From: an uncultured Allomuricauda sp.
Lineage (GTDB): Bacteria; Bacteroidota; Bacteroidia; Flavobacteriales; Flavobacteriaceae
Direction of reading: 5' to 3'
NCBI RefSeq assembly: GCF_947495325.1
Contig: NZ_CANLYK010000002.1
Location: 1,054,001 to 1,118,000, forward strand
DNA: 64,000 nucleotides
Shown in pieces: positions 21,826 to 30,915 of the stretch. Below the pieces are notes generated by a model. It did not search any database, was not told where the DNA came from, and worked only from the letters and a program-made list of their open reading frames with translations. A program made the position numbers and the translations under genes. Positions within the stretch are counted from its first letter, which is position 1, and every line of letters begins with the position of its first letter.

Positions 21826-23663
21826 TATATAGTACGTAATTCAATTTTTTGGTCTTTAAACTGCAAAACTGTGTTAGTTTTTAATTGGTCATTCCCCTTA
21901 AACAATTTATCCAAGGCTATAACTTTTCTTGGTTTCTCATTTAAAACTTTCCCAACAATAGATTCCGAAGCTTTTTCTAATATTAATATCAATTCATCCT
22001 TATTTATTGAAAAATAACCATCCTTATGCTGGACTTTGCTATTCAAGCTTTTTCCATTTTTCAATATAAACTCATATACCATATTTTGAATAATAGTTGA
22101 TGATTTAACGGGGTCTACGAATAATTTCATTTGTTCTTCCAAGGCTTTTGCATCCTTGTCTTTAACCTGCTGCCATTGTTTAAAATTTGTATCGGTAAGT
22201 TTAAAAGACTTAAAACCTAAATCGGCACCACTATTCATATTTTCTGCTACTTTTCTCAGTCGTAAACGAGAAATGTCTGCAATGGATTTATATCCTTTGC
22301 TATATGCTTCGCTATCTTCATCTGTTTTTTCCGCTAACTGAATACATATAAATTTCCTGTTAGATTTTTCTTCCTCATTCAGTTCAAAAACTGCGTGTCC
22401 CGTTGTTCCAGAACCACAGAAAAAATCTAAAATTATATCATCACTATCAGTAGATGATTTAATGAGTTCCTTTATTACTTCTACATTCTTTGGAAAATCG
22501 AATAACCCTTTGATTATTTCTTCATTTTTTGAAGCAAGTAAGTCAGTCCAATTACTATTTCTTAAAATCCCTTCTGACGGAGCAATCCAGTTTTCAACAC
22601 CCAAATTTTTCCCTTTACCATTTGGGTTTCTTCTTATAAATCTTAGTTTTTTGCCCGTTCTTTCCCAGTATTCTTCTAAAGTTTCCTTCTTCGAAAATTC
22701 ATTAATGTATGTTTCATAGTTTTTTACAGCTTCATCCGATACTTTTTGACTCCATTTCCATTGTCCACTTTCAGGAGTGAACCCCAAGATATCATATCGC
22801 ATGGTAGGTCTATCTGCATCATTCCAAAACCCTTTCCAATAACCTTTAGTTTTTCTTTCTGATGAACTTTCTTTATACAAAGCATTAAAACTAAATTCAT
22901 TGGATTTTGAATAACACAAAACATATTCAAAGCCGACATTAAAAGTCTTAAGACCTTTCTTAATAAATTGGGCATTTAGGTTTTTGTCATATCTTCTGAT
23001 AATAAAAGAATTTCTAAAATTTTCTTCACCAAAAATTTCGTTCATTATTAGTTTCAGGTTGGACACTTCTTCCTCACCAATAGAAACAAAAATAACCCCG
23101 TCATTCTTTAATAAATTCTTAGCTAGAAACAAGCGAGGGTATATCATATTCATCCAATTACTATGATATTGACCGTTTTCCTTGCTGTTTTTCTTAAACT
23201 TCGCATCTTTGGTCATGTTACCTTCTTCATCTTTATCACCCACGCGTTTAGCGTAGTCTTTTTTGCTTTCTGCAAACTTGTCAGGATAAATAAAAGAATC
23301 GTTACCTGTATTGTAAGGAGGGTCTATATAAATCATCTTTACTTTTCCGAAATAACTTCTTTGAAGCACCTTAAGCACTTCTAAGTTCTCACCCTCAATA
23401 AATATATTTTCGGTTTCATCAAATTTTATGGATTCATCTTTTTCAGGAACAAGAGTGCTAGAAGTAGGGGCTTGTAAAACTTTAAATGCTTCGCTTTTTC
23501 CTGCCCAATTCAGTACATAACGTTCATTTGTGAAATTTATATCTTCCCCAAGAGCAGCTTTTAATTTTTCCCAATCTATTTTTCCTTCTGCAAAAGCTTC
23601 GGGTAATACTTCACGCAGCGCATTAAGTTTTTGTTGTTGTGGTGTTAGGCTAGTTCCGTCCAT
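21825..23663 (-). CDS. mod: type III DNA methyltransferase, Mod subunit
   Basis: This 612-residue adenine-N6 methyltransferase recognises the target site and methylates one strand. The catalytic motif IV DPPYNTG (114-120) precedes the SAM-binding motif I DFFCGSGT (413-420), the beta-class order of type III Mod proteins. The roughly 270 residues between them (about 130-400) hold the target recognition domain, the part that varies between systems. It starts 4 bp after the XRE gene and overlaps the next gene by one base. No phase-variable simple repeat is seen in the frame. Confidence 0.95.
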   Translation of the reverse strand: MDGTSLTPQQQKLNALREVLPEAFAEGKIDWEKLKAALGEDINFTNERYVLNWAGKSEAFKVLQAPTSSTLVPEKDESIKFDETENIFIEGENLEVLKVLQRSYFGKVKMIYIDPPYNTGNDSFIYPDKFAESKKDYAKRVGDKDEEGNMTKDAKFKKNSKENGQYHSNWMNMIYPRLFLAKNLLKNDGVIFVSIGEEEVSNLKLIMNEIFGEENFRNSFIIRRYDKNLNAQFIKKGLKTFNVGFEYVLCYSKSNEFSFNALYKESSSERKTKGYWKGFWNDADRPTMRYDILGFTPESGQWKWSQKVSDEAVKNYETYINEFSKKETLEEYWERTGKKLRFIRRNPNGKGKNLGVENWIAPSEGILRNSNWTDLLASKNEEIIKGLFDFPKNVEVIKELIKSSTDSDDIILDFFCGSGTTGHAVFELNEEEKSNRKFICIQLAEKTDEDSEAYSKGYKSIADISRLRLRKVAENMNSGADLGFKSFKLTDTNFKQWQQVKDKDAKALEEQMKLFVDPVKSSTIIQNMVYEFILKNGKSLNSKVQHKDGYFSINKDELILILEKASESIVGKVLNEKPRKVIALDKLFKGNDQLKTNTVLQFKDQKIELRTI

Positions 23664-23667
23664 ATTT

Positions 23668-23865
23668 TTAGCAATCTTTTCTTTTAGTCAGTAATTCTTG
23701 CGCTTCTATATTTAGTATATCTGCAATCTTGTATAAATCCTCTAGGCTAGGTTGTCGCCTGTTTTGTGCATAAGAGTTTACCATGTTGTAACTCTTGCCA
23801 AGTTGTTCAGCCAACCATTTTTGTTTTATGCCTTTTTCTTCTAAAACCTCTTTAATACGGTTCAT
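23668..23865 (-). CDS. XRE-family regulator of the R-M operon
   Basis: This 65-residue lambda-repressor-type HTH (MNRIKEVLEEKGIKQKWLAEQLGKSYNMVNSYAQNRRQPSLEDLYKIADIL) stands at the head of the mod-X-res operon. Small XRE proteins in this place are controllers that delay restriction until methylation is established. The open frame reaches 23910, but only with a TTG start; ATG 23865 follows the promoter-like TATCTTAG and is preferred. A near-palindrome upstream (23909-23930) is a plausible operator. Confidence 0.88.
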   Translation of the reverse strand: MNRIKEVLEEKGIKQKWLAEQLGKSYNMVNSYAQNRRQPSLEDLYKIADILNIEAQELLTKRKDC

Positions 23866-23887
23866 TTTGCATATTATATTAAGCTGA

Positions 23888-23930
23888 CTAAGATATAAAA
23901 GTTCAATCAATATCTCATGAAGTGAGTATT
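23888..23930 (-). promoter_or_regulatory. candidate promoter and operator of the XRE-mod-X-res operon
   Basis: TATCTTAG on the minus strand (23895-23888) is the probable -7 element. Just upstream, AATA(T)CTCA-TGAAG-TGAGTATT (23909-23930) is a palindrome broken only by one extra T and lies where a repressor would meet RNA polymerase. This suggests autoregulation by the XRE protein. Confidence 0.5.
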
Positions 23931-23964
23931 AAAATAAAAACAGGATGTTTTTAAAACGACAATT

Positions 23965-23984
23965 TGTTTTAGGTATGTTTTAGG
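23965..23984 (+). repeat. right copy of 20-bp end repeat (candidate integrase arm site)
   Basis: Identical to 1903-1922, with two TGTTTTAGG units 11 bp apart. It stands 47 bp inside the right attachment repeat, between the XRE operon and the tRNA terminator. Confidence 0.6.
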
Positions 23985-23992
23985 AAGGATAT

Positions 23993-24023
23993 AAAAAAAG
24001 CCCTTACATTTCTGTAAAGGCTT
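23993..24023 (-). terminator. Rho-independent terminator of tRNA-fMet supplied by the element
   Basis: On the minus strand AAGCCTTTACA-GAAA-TGTAAGGGCTT (one G-T pair) is followed by a run of seven T. It begins 12 bp after the tRNA 3' end and lies inside the element, so insertion replaced the original terminator. Confidence 0.85.
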
Positions 24024-24031
24024 GTCTTTGC

Positions 24032-24107
<76 letters not shown>

Positions 24108-24117
24108 ATGTGGACGG

Positions 24118-24150
24118 CAAATATACAACCGTTTTCCTATTATTTCCAAA
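24118..24150 (-). promoter_or_regulatory. tRNA-fMet promoter
   Basis: The minus-strand -7 TATATTTG (24125-24118) and -33 TTTG (24150-24147) are separated by 21 bp. This is a textbook Bacteroidota sigma-factor site ending 11 bp before the tRNA. It lies outside the element, so the host keeps control of the tRNA. Confidence 0.8.
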
Positions 24151-24413
24151 TTAGAGAGACCTTGATTTGAAAAACGTAGTGAATTCAAATCAAATGGTCG
24201 AACTAATGCTGAGCCCGTTGAAGCATCTTTACTGGTTTACCTTGAATATCTTCTTGATTTGAAAAATGAAGCACATTCTATCAGATTCACTTGGAGCGTC
24301 CCTCGGTTTCATATCGTCCATAATTCACTGCTGAAATTGAGGATGTGATAAACAGGGGATGTAAATTTTCGTCTCAATGGTAAGTTTTAATCGAAATAGC
24401 TACCTTCGAAACC
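24151..24413. other. intergenic region before agcS with an 8-bp inverted repeat
   Basis: GATTTGAA (24164-24171) and TTCAAATC (24184-24191) form a short hairpin without a T-run. GATTTGAAAAA recurs near 24256. I see no gene; the remainder presumably holds the agcS promoter. Confidence 0.4.
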
Positions 24414-25778
24414 ATGGAGCAACTCAATGACTTTTTAGTAAAGGCAATTTCAGGTACGGAATGGCCTATGTTCATCTTACTTATAGGTGGAGGATTATTA
24501 CTGGTTTTGTATTCCAAATTTTTGCCTTATCGCTATTTTGGACACGCCATTTCTATAGCTAGGGGTAAATATGATGATAAGAATGCCAAAGGCGATGTCA
24601 GTTCGTTTCAGGCATTATCCGCTGCTGTTGCGGCAACCGTTGGCTTAGGAAACATTTCCGGGGTGGCAATTGCCATTCACGATGGAGGTCCCGGAGTTGT
24701 TTTTTGGATTTGGATGACGGCTCTTATAGGAATGGGCATTAAGTTCTATTCCTGTAGTTTGTCCATTATGTTTAGGGGACAGGATTCCGAAGGAAAATTA
24801 CAAGGAGGCCCCATGTTCTATATTACACAAGGTTTGGGAAAAAAGTACAAACCATTGGCAATTTTCTTTTGTGTCGCGGGAATATTTGGATTCTTGGGGG
24901 TTTTTACCGCCAATCAATTTACGGAGACTTTTATGAGTGTGATTCAACCTTCAGACTCTTTGTTTACCATGAGCGATTTTAATTGGAAATTAACTGTAGG
25001 TTTCTTGCTCGCCATCATTACCTCATTTGTCATTTTTGGCGGATTGTCCAAAATAGCCAAGGTGGCTACTACCATTGTCCCGTTTATGGTGATGGTGTAT
25101 TTGGTGGCTGTAATTGTGGTAATGGTTATGAATGCATCACAAGTATTACCCTCTTTAAAATTGATAATAGCCGAAGCATGGAATTTTAATACTGTGGTAA
25201 CTGGTGGATTTTGGGGATTGGTCATCATCGGTGTTCGCAGGGCCATGTTTTCAAACGAAGCGGGTTTAGGTAGCGCCCCTATGTACCATGGCCAGTCTAA
25301 AAACGAAGAACCCATTCGTGAAGGTTTAGTGGCGATGCTAGGTCCATTCATAGATACCATTTTGGTATGCACCTTTACGGCGGTGGTCTTAATTTTGAGC
25401 GGCGCTTATTTAGAGGATGGAAGTGGAATTGTAATGACCTTAAACGCATTTAATACATCTCTTGGAAATTGGGGTGGCGTATTATTGATGGTCATCGTTT
25501 CCGCGTTCGCTCTTTCTACTTTATTTACTTATTCGTATTACGGGGTAAAATGCCTTTCTTTTTTGACCAATGCCAAAATTGGGAAGTATTACAACCACTA
25601 TTTTGTTATTATGATCGTGTTCGCAGCAGTTGCATCCTTGGAATTGGTAAAAAATCTCATAGACCTTTCATACGCTTTAATGGTTATTCCAAATATGATA
25701 GCCGTACTTTTGCTTGCCCCTAAAGTAAATGCGGCGGCTAAAACGTATTTTTCAAAATTGAAGAATGAAAAAGCATAG
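24414..25778 (+). CDS. sodium:alanine/glycine symporter (AGCS family)
   Basis: This 454-residue inner-membrane protein imports small neutral amino acids with Na+. It has about 10-11 hydrophobic segments and the family signatures GDVSSFQALSAAVAATVGLGNISGVAIAI (near 60-90, the AxxGxGN-type substrate/ion site), GMGIKFYSCSLSIMFR and RRAMFSNEAGLGSAPMYH. The length is usual for AGCS. Its 3' end overlaps era by 14 bp, so the two are co-transcribed. The exact substrate cannot be read from sequence. Confidence 0.93.
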   Translation: MEQLNDFLVKAISGTEWPMFILLIGGGLLLVLYSKFLPYRYFGHAISIARGKYDDKNAKGDVSSFQALSAAVAATVGLGNISGVAIAIHDGGPGVVFWIWMTALIGMGIKFYSCSLSIMFRGQDSEGKLQGGPMFYITQGLGKKYKPLAIFFCVAGIFGFLGVFTANQFTETFMSVIQPSDSLFTMSDFNWKLTVGFLLAIITSFVIFGGLSKIAKVATTIVPFMVMVYLVAVIVVMVMNASQVLPSLKLIIAEAWNFNTVVTGGFWGLVIIGVRRAMFSNEAGLGSAPMYHGQSKNEEPIREGLVAMLGPFIDTILVCTFTAVVLILSGAYLEDGSGIVMTLNAFNTSLGNWGGVLLMVIVSAFALSTLFTYSYYGVKCLSFLTNAKIGKYYNHYFVIMIVFAAVASLELVKNLIDLSYALMVIPNMIAVLLLAPKVNAAAKTYFSKLKNEKA

Positions 25779-26649
25779 ATCAGGTTTTGTAAATATTATC
25801 GGAAACCCAAATGTGGGGAAATCCACTTTGATGAATGCTTTTGTGGGCGAAAAACTATCTATTATCACGTCCAAGGCACAAACCACAAGACATCGGATTT
25901 TGGGAATTGTCAATGGGGATGATTTTCAGGTAATTCTGTCCGATACCCCAGGAATCATCAAACCTGCCTATGAGCTACAAAGCTCCATGATGGACTTTGT
26001 GAAATCGGCCTTTGAAGATGCAGATGTTTTGTTGTACATGGTTGAAATTGGAGAAAAAGCATTAAAAGATGAGGCCTTCTTCAAAAAAATTCAAAACAGC
26101 AATATTCCGGTCTTGCTGCTTCTAAATAAAATAGACACTTCTGAACAATCGGTTTTGGAAGAGCAAATTCAGCACTGGCAAGATGTCCTTCCAAAGGCAG
26201 AACTGCATCCCATTTCCGCCCTAGAAAACTTTAATGTAAAGGAAGTTTTTGATAGGATTCTGCAATTGCTTCCAGAAGCACCGCCATACTATCCCAAGGA
26301 CCAATTAACAGATAAGCCAGAGCGTTTTTTTGTGAACGAAACCATTCGGGAGAAAATATTGATGCACTACAAAAAGGAAATTCCCTATGCCGTTGAGGTG
26401 GAAACGGAGGAATTTTTTGAAGATGAAAAAATCATTAGAATCCGTTCTGTAATAATGGTTGAACGTGATACACAAAAGGGCATAATTATAGGACATAAAG
26501 GTAGTGCGCTAAAAAGGGTAGGAGTGGAATCCAGAAAAGACCTTGAAAAATTCTTCGATAAGCAAGTTCATATAGAACTCTACGTTAAGGTGAATAAAAA
26601 CTGGCGCAGTAATTCAAGACAACTCAAACGTTTTGGCTACAATAGCTAG
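25765..26649 (+). CDS. era: GTPase Era
   Basis: This 294-residue protein is a GTPase that binds the 3' end of 16S rRNA and assists 30S maturation. G1 is GNPNVGKS (13-20), followed by switch I around TTRHR, G3 DTPG (near 61) and G4 NKID (near 124). The C-terminal KH domain includes IIGHKGSALKRVGVESRKDLEKFF. The length is normal. The start lies inside agcS (14-bp overlap). The gene converges with a membrane protein gene, overlapping by 4 bp at the stops. Confidence 0.97.
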   Translation: MKKHRSGFVNIIGNPNVGKSTLMNAFVGEKLSIITSKAQTTRHRILGIVNGDDFQVILSDTPGIIKPAYELQSSMMDFVKSAFEDADVLLYMVEIGEKALKDEAFFKKIQNSNIPVLLLLNKIDTSEQSVLEEQIQHWQDVLPKAELHPISALENFNVKEVFDRILQLLPEAPPYYPKDQLTDKPERFFVNETIREKILMHYKKEIPYAVEVETEEFFEDEKIIRIRSVIMVERDTQKGIIIGHKGSALKRVGVESRKDLEKFFDKQVHIELYVKVNKNWRSNSRQLKRFGYNS

Positions 26650-27152
26650 TCAGTCTTTTTTAAAGTTGAAATTAAATCCCTCATATAGCCTTTTAATTGT
26701 TCCATTTGAGGTTTTCCTTTTGATTTTCCCAATCGCCCAAAAGCGTATAAGCTAAACCAGATAAGTATCAAAAAGACCATTCCAACGGCCCAAAATGTAA
26801 TGTCATGGCCAAGAGAGTAGTTGGAGTATGCAAAAACTGCCAGAATAATAAAGAGGGTTCCAACCCCAAAATGTAAGAACATAAAAAAGCTCCATAGTGT
26901 TGGGTTGGGCCCAAAAACACCATGTATTTTACTTATTCCATCTTCAAACGATGTAAGTTCCAAATGAAGCTGTGGGGTCCAAAAGGTGGTAACCGACTTT
27001 TTAAACCTGATGTAAATGTGCTCATCCAATCGTTTTATCAAAAAAGGTTCCTTGGCACTTTTGTCAAAAAGTAACTTTAATTGTTCAATATCTTCTTTTA
27101 AAGAAACTTCAAAACGTGGACGTAAAACAATTTCACTGGCGAAATCACTCAT
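26646..27152 (-). CDS. two-helix membrane protein of unknown function
   Basis: This 168-residue protein has an N-terminal soluble part (1-95) containing a beta-rich segment (LIKRLDEHIYIRFKKSVTTFWTPQLHLELT). Two membrane helices follow (about 97-118 and 127-147) and then a short charged tail. I do not recognise a family name. It lies between era and der on the opposite strand and probably has its own promoter in the 70-bp gap before der. Confidence 0.75.
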   Translation of the reverse strand: MSDFASEIVLRPRFEVSLKEDIEQLKLLFDKSAKEPFLIKRLDEHIYIRFKKSVTTFWTPQLHLELTSFEDGISKIHGVFGPNPTLWSFFMFLHFGVGTLFIILAVFAYSNYSLGHDITFWAVGMVFLILIWFSLYAFGRLGKSKGKPQMEQLKGYMRDLISTLKKTD

Positions 27153-27228
27153 AACTAATTGAAATTGATTAAAAAAGGTATCATTTTTTCTTCATAAATA
27201 GTGGTATTTTTGCCAAAATTTAATGAGG

Positions 27229-28530
27229 ATGAGTGCTATTGTAGCCATTGTTGGAAGACCAAATGTTGGAAAGTCTACTTTATTTAATCGATTGATTCAA
27301 CGTCGCGAAGCTATCGTGGACGCCGTGAGTGGTGTTACGCGTGATCGTCACTATGGAAAAAGTGATTGGAACGGGAGAGAATTCTCAGTTATAGATACTG
27401 GTGGATATGTTGTTGGGAGTGATGATATCTTTGAGCAAGAAATTGACAAACAGGTAGAACTTGCTATTGATGAAGCCGATGCCATTATTTTTATGGTTGA
27501 TGTGGAGTCTGGGGTTACAGGGATGGATGAAGATGTATCCAAGTTGCTCCGTAGAGTGGATAAACCCATTTTCCTTGCTGTTAATAAGGTTGACAACGCC
27601 CAACGAGAGACGGATGCAGTGGAGTTTTACGCTCTGGGACTTGGGGATTACTATACTTTATCCAGTATAAATGGAAGCGGAACAGGGGAGTTGTTGGACG
27701 CACTGGTCAAAGAACTTCCAGAAGTTGAAGAAAAAGAAAGCGACCTGCCAAGGTTTGCAGTTGTGGGAAGACCCAATGCTGGAAAATCATCATTTATAAA
27801 TGCCTTGATAGGAGAGGATAGATACATTGTTACTGATATTGCGGGAACAACTCGCGATAGTATCGATACAAAATACAACAGGTTTGGATTTGAGTTCAAT
27901 CTAGTGGATACCGCGGGAATCCGAAGAAAGGCCAAGGTAAAGGAAGATTTAGAGTTTTACTCCGTGATGCGGTCCGTAAGAGCAATTGAGCACTGCGACG
28001 TCTGTATATTATTGGTTGATGCCACTCGTGGGTTTGATGGACAAGTACAGAACATCTTTTGGTTGGCACAGCGGAATCACAAGGGAGTGGTAATTTTGGT
28101 GAACAAATGGGATTTGGTTGAAAAAGAAACCAATTCCGTTAAGGAATACACCCAAAAAATTAAAAAGGCCATAGAACCTTTTGATGATGTGCCGATTCTT
28201 TTCATTTCCGTGTTGACAAAACAGCGCATTTTTAAAGCCATTGAGACCGCTGTGGATGTCTATAAAAATCGTTCAAAAAAAGTGGTTACCCGAAAATTGA
28301 ACGACATCATGTTGCCCATAATTGAGAAAACATCACCACCTGCATACAAAGGAAAATTTGTAAAAATAAAGTTCTGTACCCAACTGCCAACACCTTATCC
28401 GCAATTTGCTTTTTTCTGTAATCTACCGCAGTACGTTCGAGAACCTTACAAACGTTTTTTAGAAAACCAATTGCGTGAGAACTTTGACTTTAGTGGAGTG
28501 CCCATTACTGTTTTTATGCGTAAGAAATAG
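27229..28530 (+). CDS. der: ribosome-assembly GTPase Der (EngA)
   Basis: This protein of 433 residues from ATG 27229 acts in 50S assembly; an ATG two codons earlier (27223) is also possible. Two tandem GTPase domains are clear. The first has [13 protein letters not shown] and NKVD. The second has [13 protein letters not shown] and NKWD. A C-terminal KH-like domain ends in [11 protein letters not shown]. Length and domain order are normal for Der. It ends 4 bp from the convergent pbpC gene. Confidence 0.97.
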   Translation: MSAIVAIVGRPNVGKSTLFNRLIQRREAIVDAVSGVTRDRHYGKSDWNGREFSVIDTGGYVVGSDDIFEQEIDKQVELAIDEADAIIFMVDVESGVTGMDEDVSKLLRRVDKPIFLAVNKVDNAQRETDAVEFYALGLGDYYTLSSINGSGTGELLDALVKELPEVEEKESDLPRFAVVGRPNAGKSSFINALIGEDRYIVTDIAGTTRDSIDTKYNRFGFEFNLVDTAGIRRKAKVKEDLEFYSVMRSVRAIEHCDVCILLVDATRGFDGQVQNIFWLAQRNHKGVVILVNKWDLVEKETNSVKEYTQKIKKAIEPFDDVPILFISVLTKQRIFKAIETAVDVYKNRSKKVVTRKLNDIMLPIIEKTSPPAYKGKFVKIKFCTQLPTPYPQFAFFCNLPQYVREPYKRFLENQLRENFDFSGVPITVFMRKK

Positions 28531-28534
28531 AGAC

Positions 28535-30907
28535 CTAGTTCTCCGAAGCTAATTTTACAGCTAACTTTTGTTGAATGCGATTGCCTTCATCGTCAACTAC
28601 GGTCAATACATATTCTCCAGGTTTAATTTGATAAATCAGTTCATGAAAATTTTCGGTAGTGCCGATGTAAGTCTCATCCAAATACCAATACACACTACTT
28701 TCTCCTTGTTGATGAGCCAGTTTGAATATGATTTCAGTTGTGTTGTTGCCCAAGTCTTTTGGAAGTAAAACTTCCTCATTTTTCTTGGGATAGATAAATT
28801 CCATGAACTGTACTTCTGAAATGGAACATCCTTGCAGATAAGTAGGCAAGGGTCTGTAATTTGGATTTGAAGTAGCATAATAATATTCAATTACAGGAGG
28901 AAGGGTAAACCAATTTTTTGCTATCATATCCTCTAGTGGATAACACTCAGAATTTACCCTAAACGCTTTTGAAGCATCCAAAAAAACTTGTTTATGGTAA
29001 GGACATTGCTTGCTTTTTGTTCCATTATTTGGGAGCAGCTCTTTCTTGATATTATCGCAGAAAGTGGAAGCGAGATGTCCACTTTGCGCGCAGATTTCCA
29101 TTTCAGTCAGATCATCAAACGGTTGCTGAAACCAACCGCTATTGGGTAATACATCCAGTATATCAAAAAGAATGGGTGCAGCGGCAGTAATTCCTGTTAA
29201 TCCAGGTCTTCCTTCACCGTCTGCATTTCCTGCCCAAACACCAATGGCATATTTTGGAGTCACTCCAACGGCCCAAGCATCTTTAAAACCAAAACTAGTT
29301 CCCGTTTTCCATGCAATACGTTTTGAAGAATCAAAAAATTGCCAATTTTCATCACCTTCTGGTCTATTTACTTCTTGTAGTGATTTGAAGGTATGGTAAA
29401 TCGCTCCTGCATTTATAACAGGAGCTTCAAATTGCTGCTCCCCAAAATCGATTTTAGTGTTCAGCAAGTAACTAGGCTCCACAAATTCATTGGTACGATA
29501 CGTACTGGAATTGGATTCAAAATAGTTTAATGTTGAAGCAACTGATGCATACGTTTTGGTAAGATCCCAGAGTGAGCTTTCAGCTCCACCCAAAATTAAG
29601 GCCAGCCCATAATGTCCAGCTGGTTTATTTATGGATTTCAAGTTCATTTTATGAAGTTTGTTATAAAACTTTTGCAGCCCGTACTGTCGCAATAACCGAA
29701 CTGCGGGCACATTTAAGGAACGGGAAAGAGCTCTGCCCGCAGGTACGGCCCCTGAGTGCTTTTTATTGAAATTTTTTGGATTGTAACCATTGATCACCGT
29801 TGGAATATCTTTTACCAAAGTATTTGGCAATAATTGACCTTCATGCATAAGTGAAGCAAAAAGAAAAGGTTTTAATGTGCTACCAGTGCTTCGATTTTTA
29901 GTAATAATATCTACATAGTTACCATGAGTTTTTCCAGAAGGGGAATTACCCACATAACTTAAAACTTTCCGGGTTTCCACATCCAATATTAAAATGGCAA
30001 GGTTATGGATTTCGTTACTTTTTAATCGCTGGTAATGATGTTCTGCCACAATATTTGCTTGATATTGTAAATGTCTGTCAATAGAAGTTTGTATTCGTTT
30101 ACCCTGGTGCTCTTTTTTAATGCGCTCCGTAAGATGAGGCGTTATATTGGGAAGAGCAATTGGCTTTTGTGGTAAAGGTTCGGAAATGGCCAGTTCATAG
30201 GTAGTTTCATCGATATGATTTTCTTCCCATAATTTTTTAAGGAGGCGATTGCGTTTCTTTAAGAGCAATTGTTCGTTTCTACCTGGAAAAATAAGCGATG
30301 GTGCATTGGGCAAGACGGCTAGGGTAGCTGATTGTCCCCAACTTAATTCTTGTGCGGGAATTCCAAAATAACGCCATGAAGCAGTTTCTAAACCAACTAC
30401 ATTGCCGCCATATGGAGTATATGTGGCGTACAATTTTAAAATATCTTCTTTGGAATAGCGTAACTCCAACCGAGTGGCCATGAAGATTTCAATGCATTTT
30501 TCAAAATAAGTACGCCTCTTATTTTTTCTGCTCATACGAATGACCTGTTGGGTTATCGTACTTCCTCCTCTGCGTGTATCCTTGGTAAGATTGTGTTTTA
30601 TGGCATTAAAAATAGAGATTGGATTAAAACCGGGGTGTTTGTAGAAATATTCATCTTCAAATAAGAGTACGCTTTGTTTAAAACGCTCTGGAATGGAATC
30701 AATCTGGGGAAAACGCCACTGTCCATCATGAGCAATTCGAGCACCAATCAATACATTATCAGAACTGGTGACCACAGTTGAGGTTGGGTCCTTAAAAAGC
30801 TGTTTGGGTAAGCAGAAAAACCAAAACAAGAAAAGTGTAAGAACAACCAAAAGTTTAATTCGGTGCTTCAACACAATTCTCTTTAAAGCCAATAAAAAAG
30901 CCTTCAT
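28535..30907 (-). CDS. pbpC: penicillin-binding protein 1C
   Basis: This 790-residue bifunctional peptidoglycan synthase is anchored by one N-terminal helix (LLVVLTLFLFWFFCL, about 19-33). The glycosyltransferase domain has EDEYFYKHPGFNP and RRGGSTITQQVIRM. The transpeptidase domain has the Ser motif STLKPF, SLN (RSLNVPAV) and KTGTS. A C-terminal PBP1C-specific domain (about 700-790) follows. It lies 8 bp downstream of a giant alpha-2-macroglobulin gene; this pairing is conserved and suggests that PBP1C repairs the wall where macroglobulin traps invading proteases. Confidence 0.95.
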   Translation of the reverse strand: MKAFLLALKRIVLKHRIKLLVVLTLFLFWFFCLPKQLFKDPTSTVVTSSDNVLIGARIAHDGQWRFPQIDSIPERFKQSVLLFEDEYFYKHPGFNPISIFNAIKHNLTKDTRRGGSTITQQVIRMSRKNKRRTYFEKCIEIFMATRLELRYSKEDILKLYATYTPYGGNVVGLETASWRYFGIPAQELSWGQSATLAVLPNAPSLIFPGRNEQLLLKKRNRLLKKLWEENHIDETTYELAISEPLPQKPIALPNITPHLTERIKKEHQGKRIQTSIDRHLQYQANIVAEHHYQRLKSNEIHNLAILILDVETRKVLSYVGNSPSGKTHGNYVDIITKNRSTGSTLKPFLFASLMHEGQLLPNTLVKDIPTVINGYNPKNFNKKHSGAVPAGRALSRSLNVPAVRLLRQYGLQKFYNKLHKMNLKSINKPAGHYGLALILGGAESSLWDLTKTYASVASTLNYFESNSSTYRTNEFVEPSYLLNTKIDFGEQQFEAPVINAGAIYHTFKSLQEVNRPEGDENWQFFDSSKRIAWKTGTSFGFKDAWAVGVTPKYAIGVWAGNADGEGRPGLTGITAAAPILFDILDVLPNSGWFQQPFDDLTEMEICAQSGHLASTFCDNIKKELLPNNGTKSKQCPYHKQVFLDASKAFRVNSECYPLEDMIAKNWFTLPPVIEYYYATSNPNYRPLPTYLQGCSISEVQFMEFIYPKKNEEVLLPKDLGNNTTEIIFKLAHQQGESSVYWYLDETYIGTTENFHELIYQIKPGEYVLTVVDDEGNRIQQKLAVKLASEN

Positions 30908-30915
30908 TTACAACA

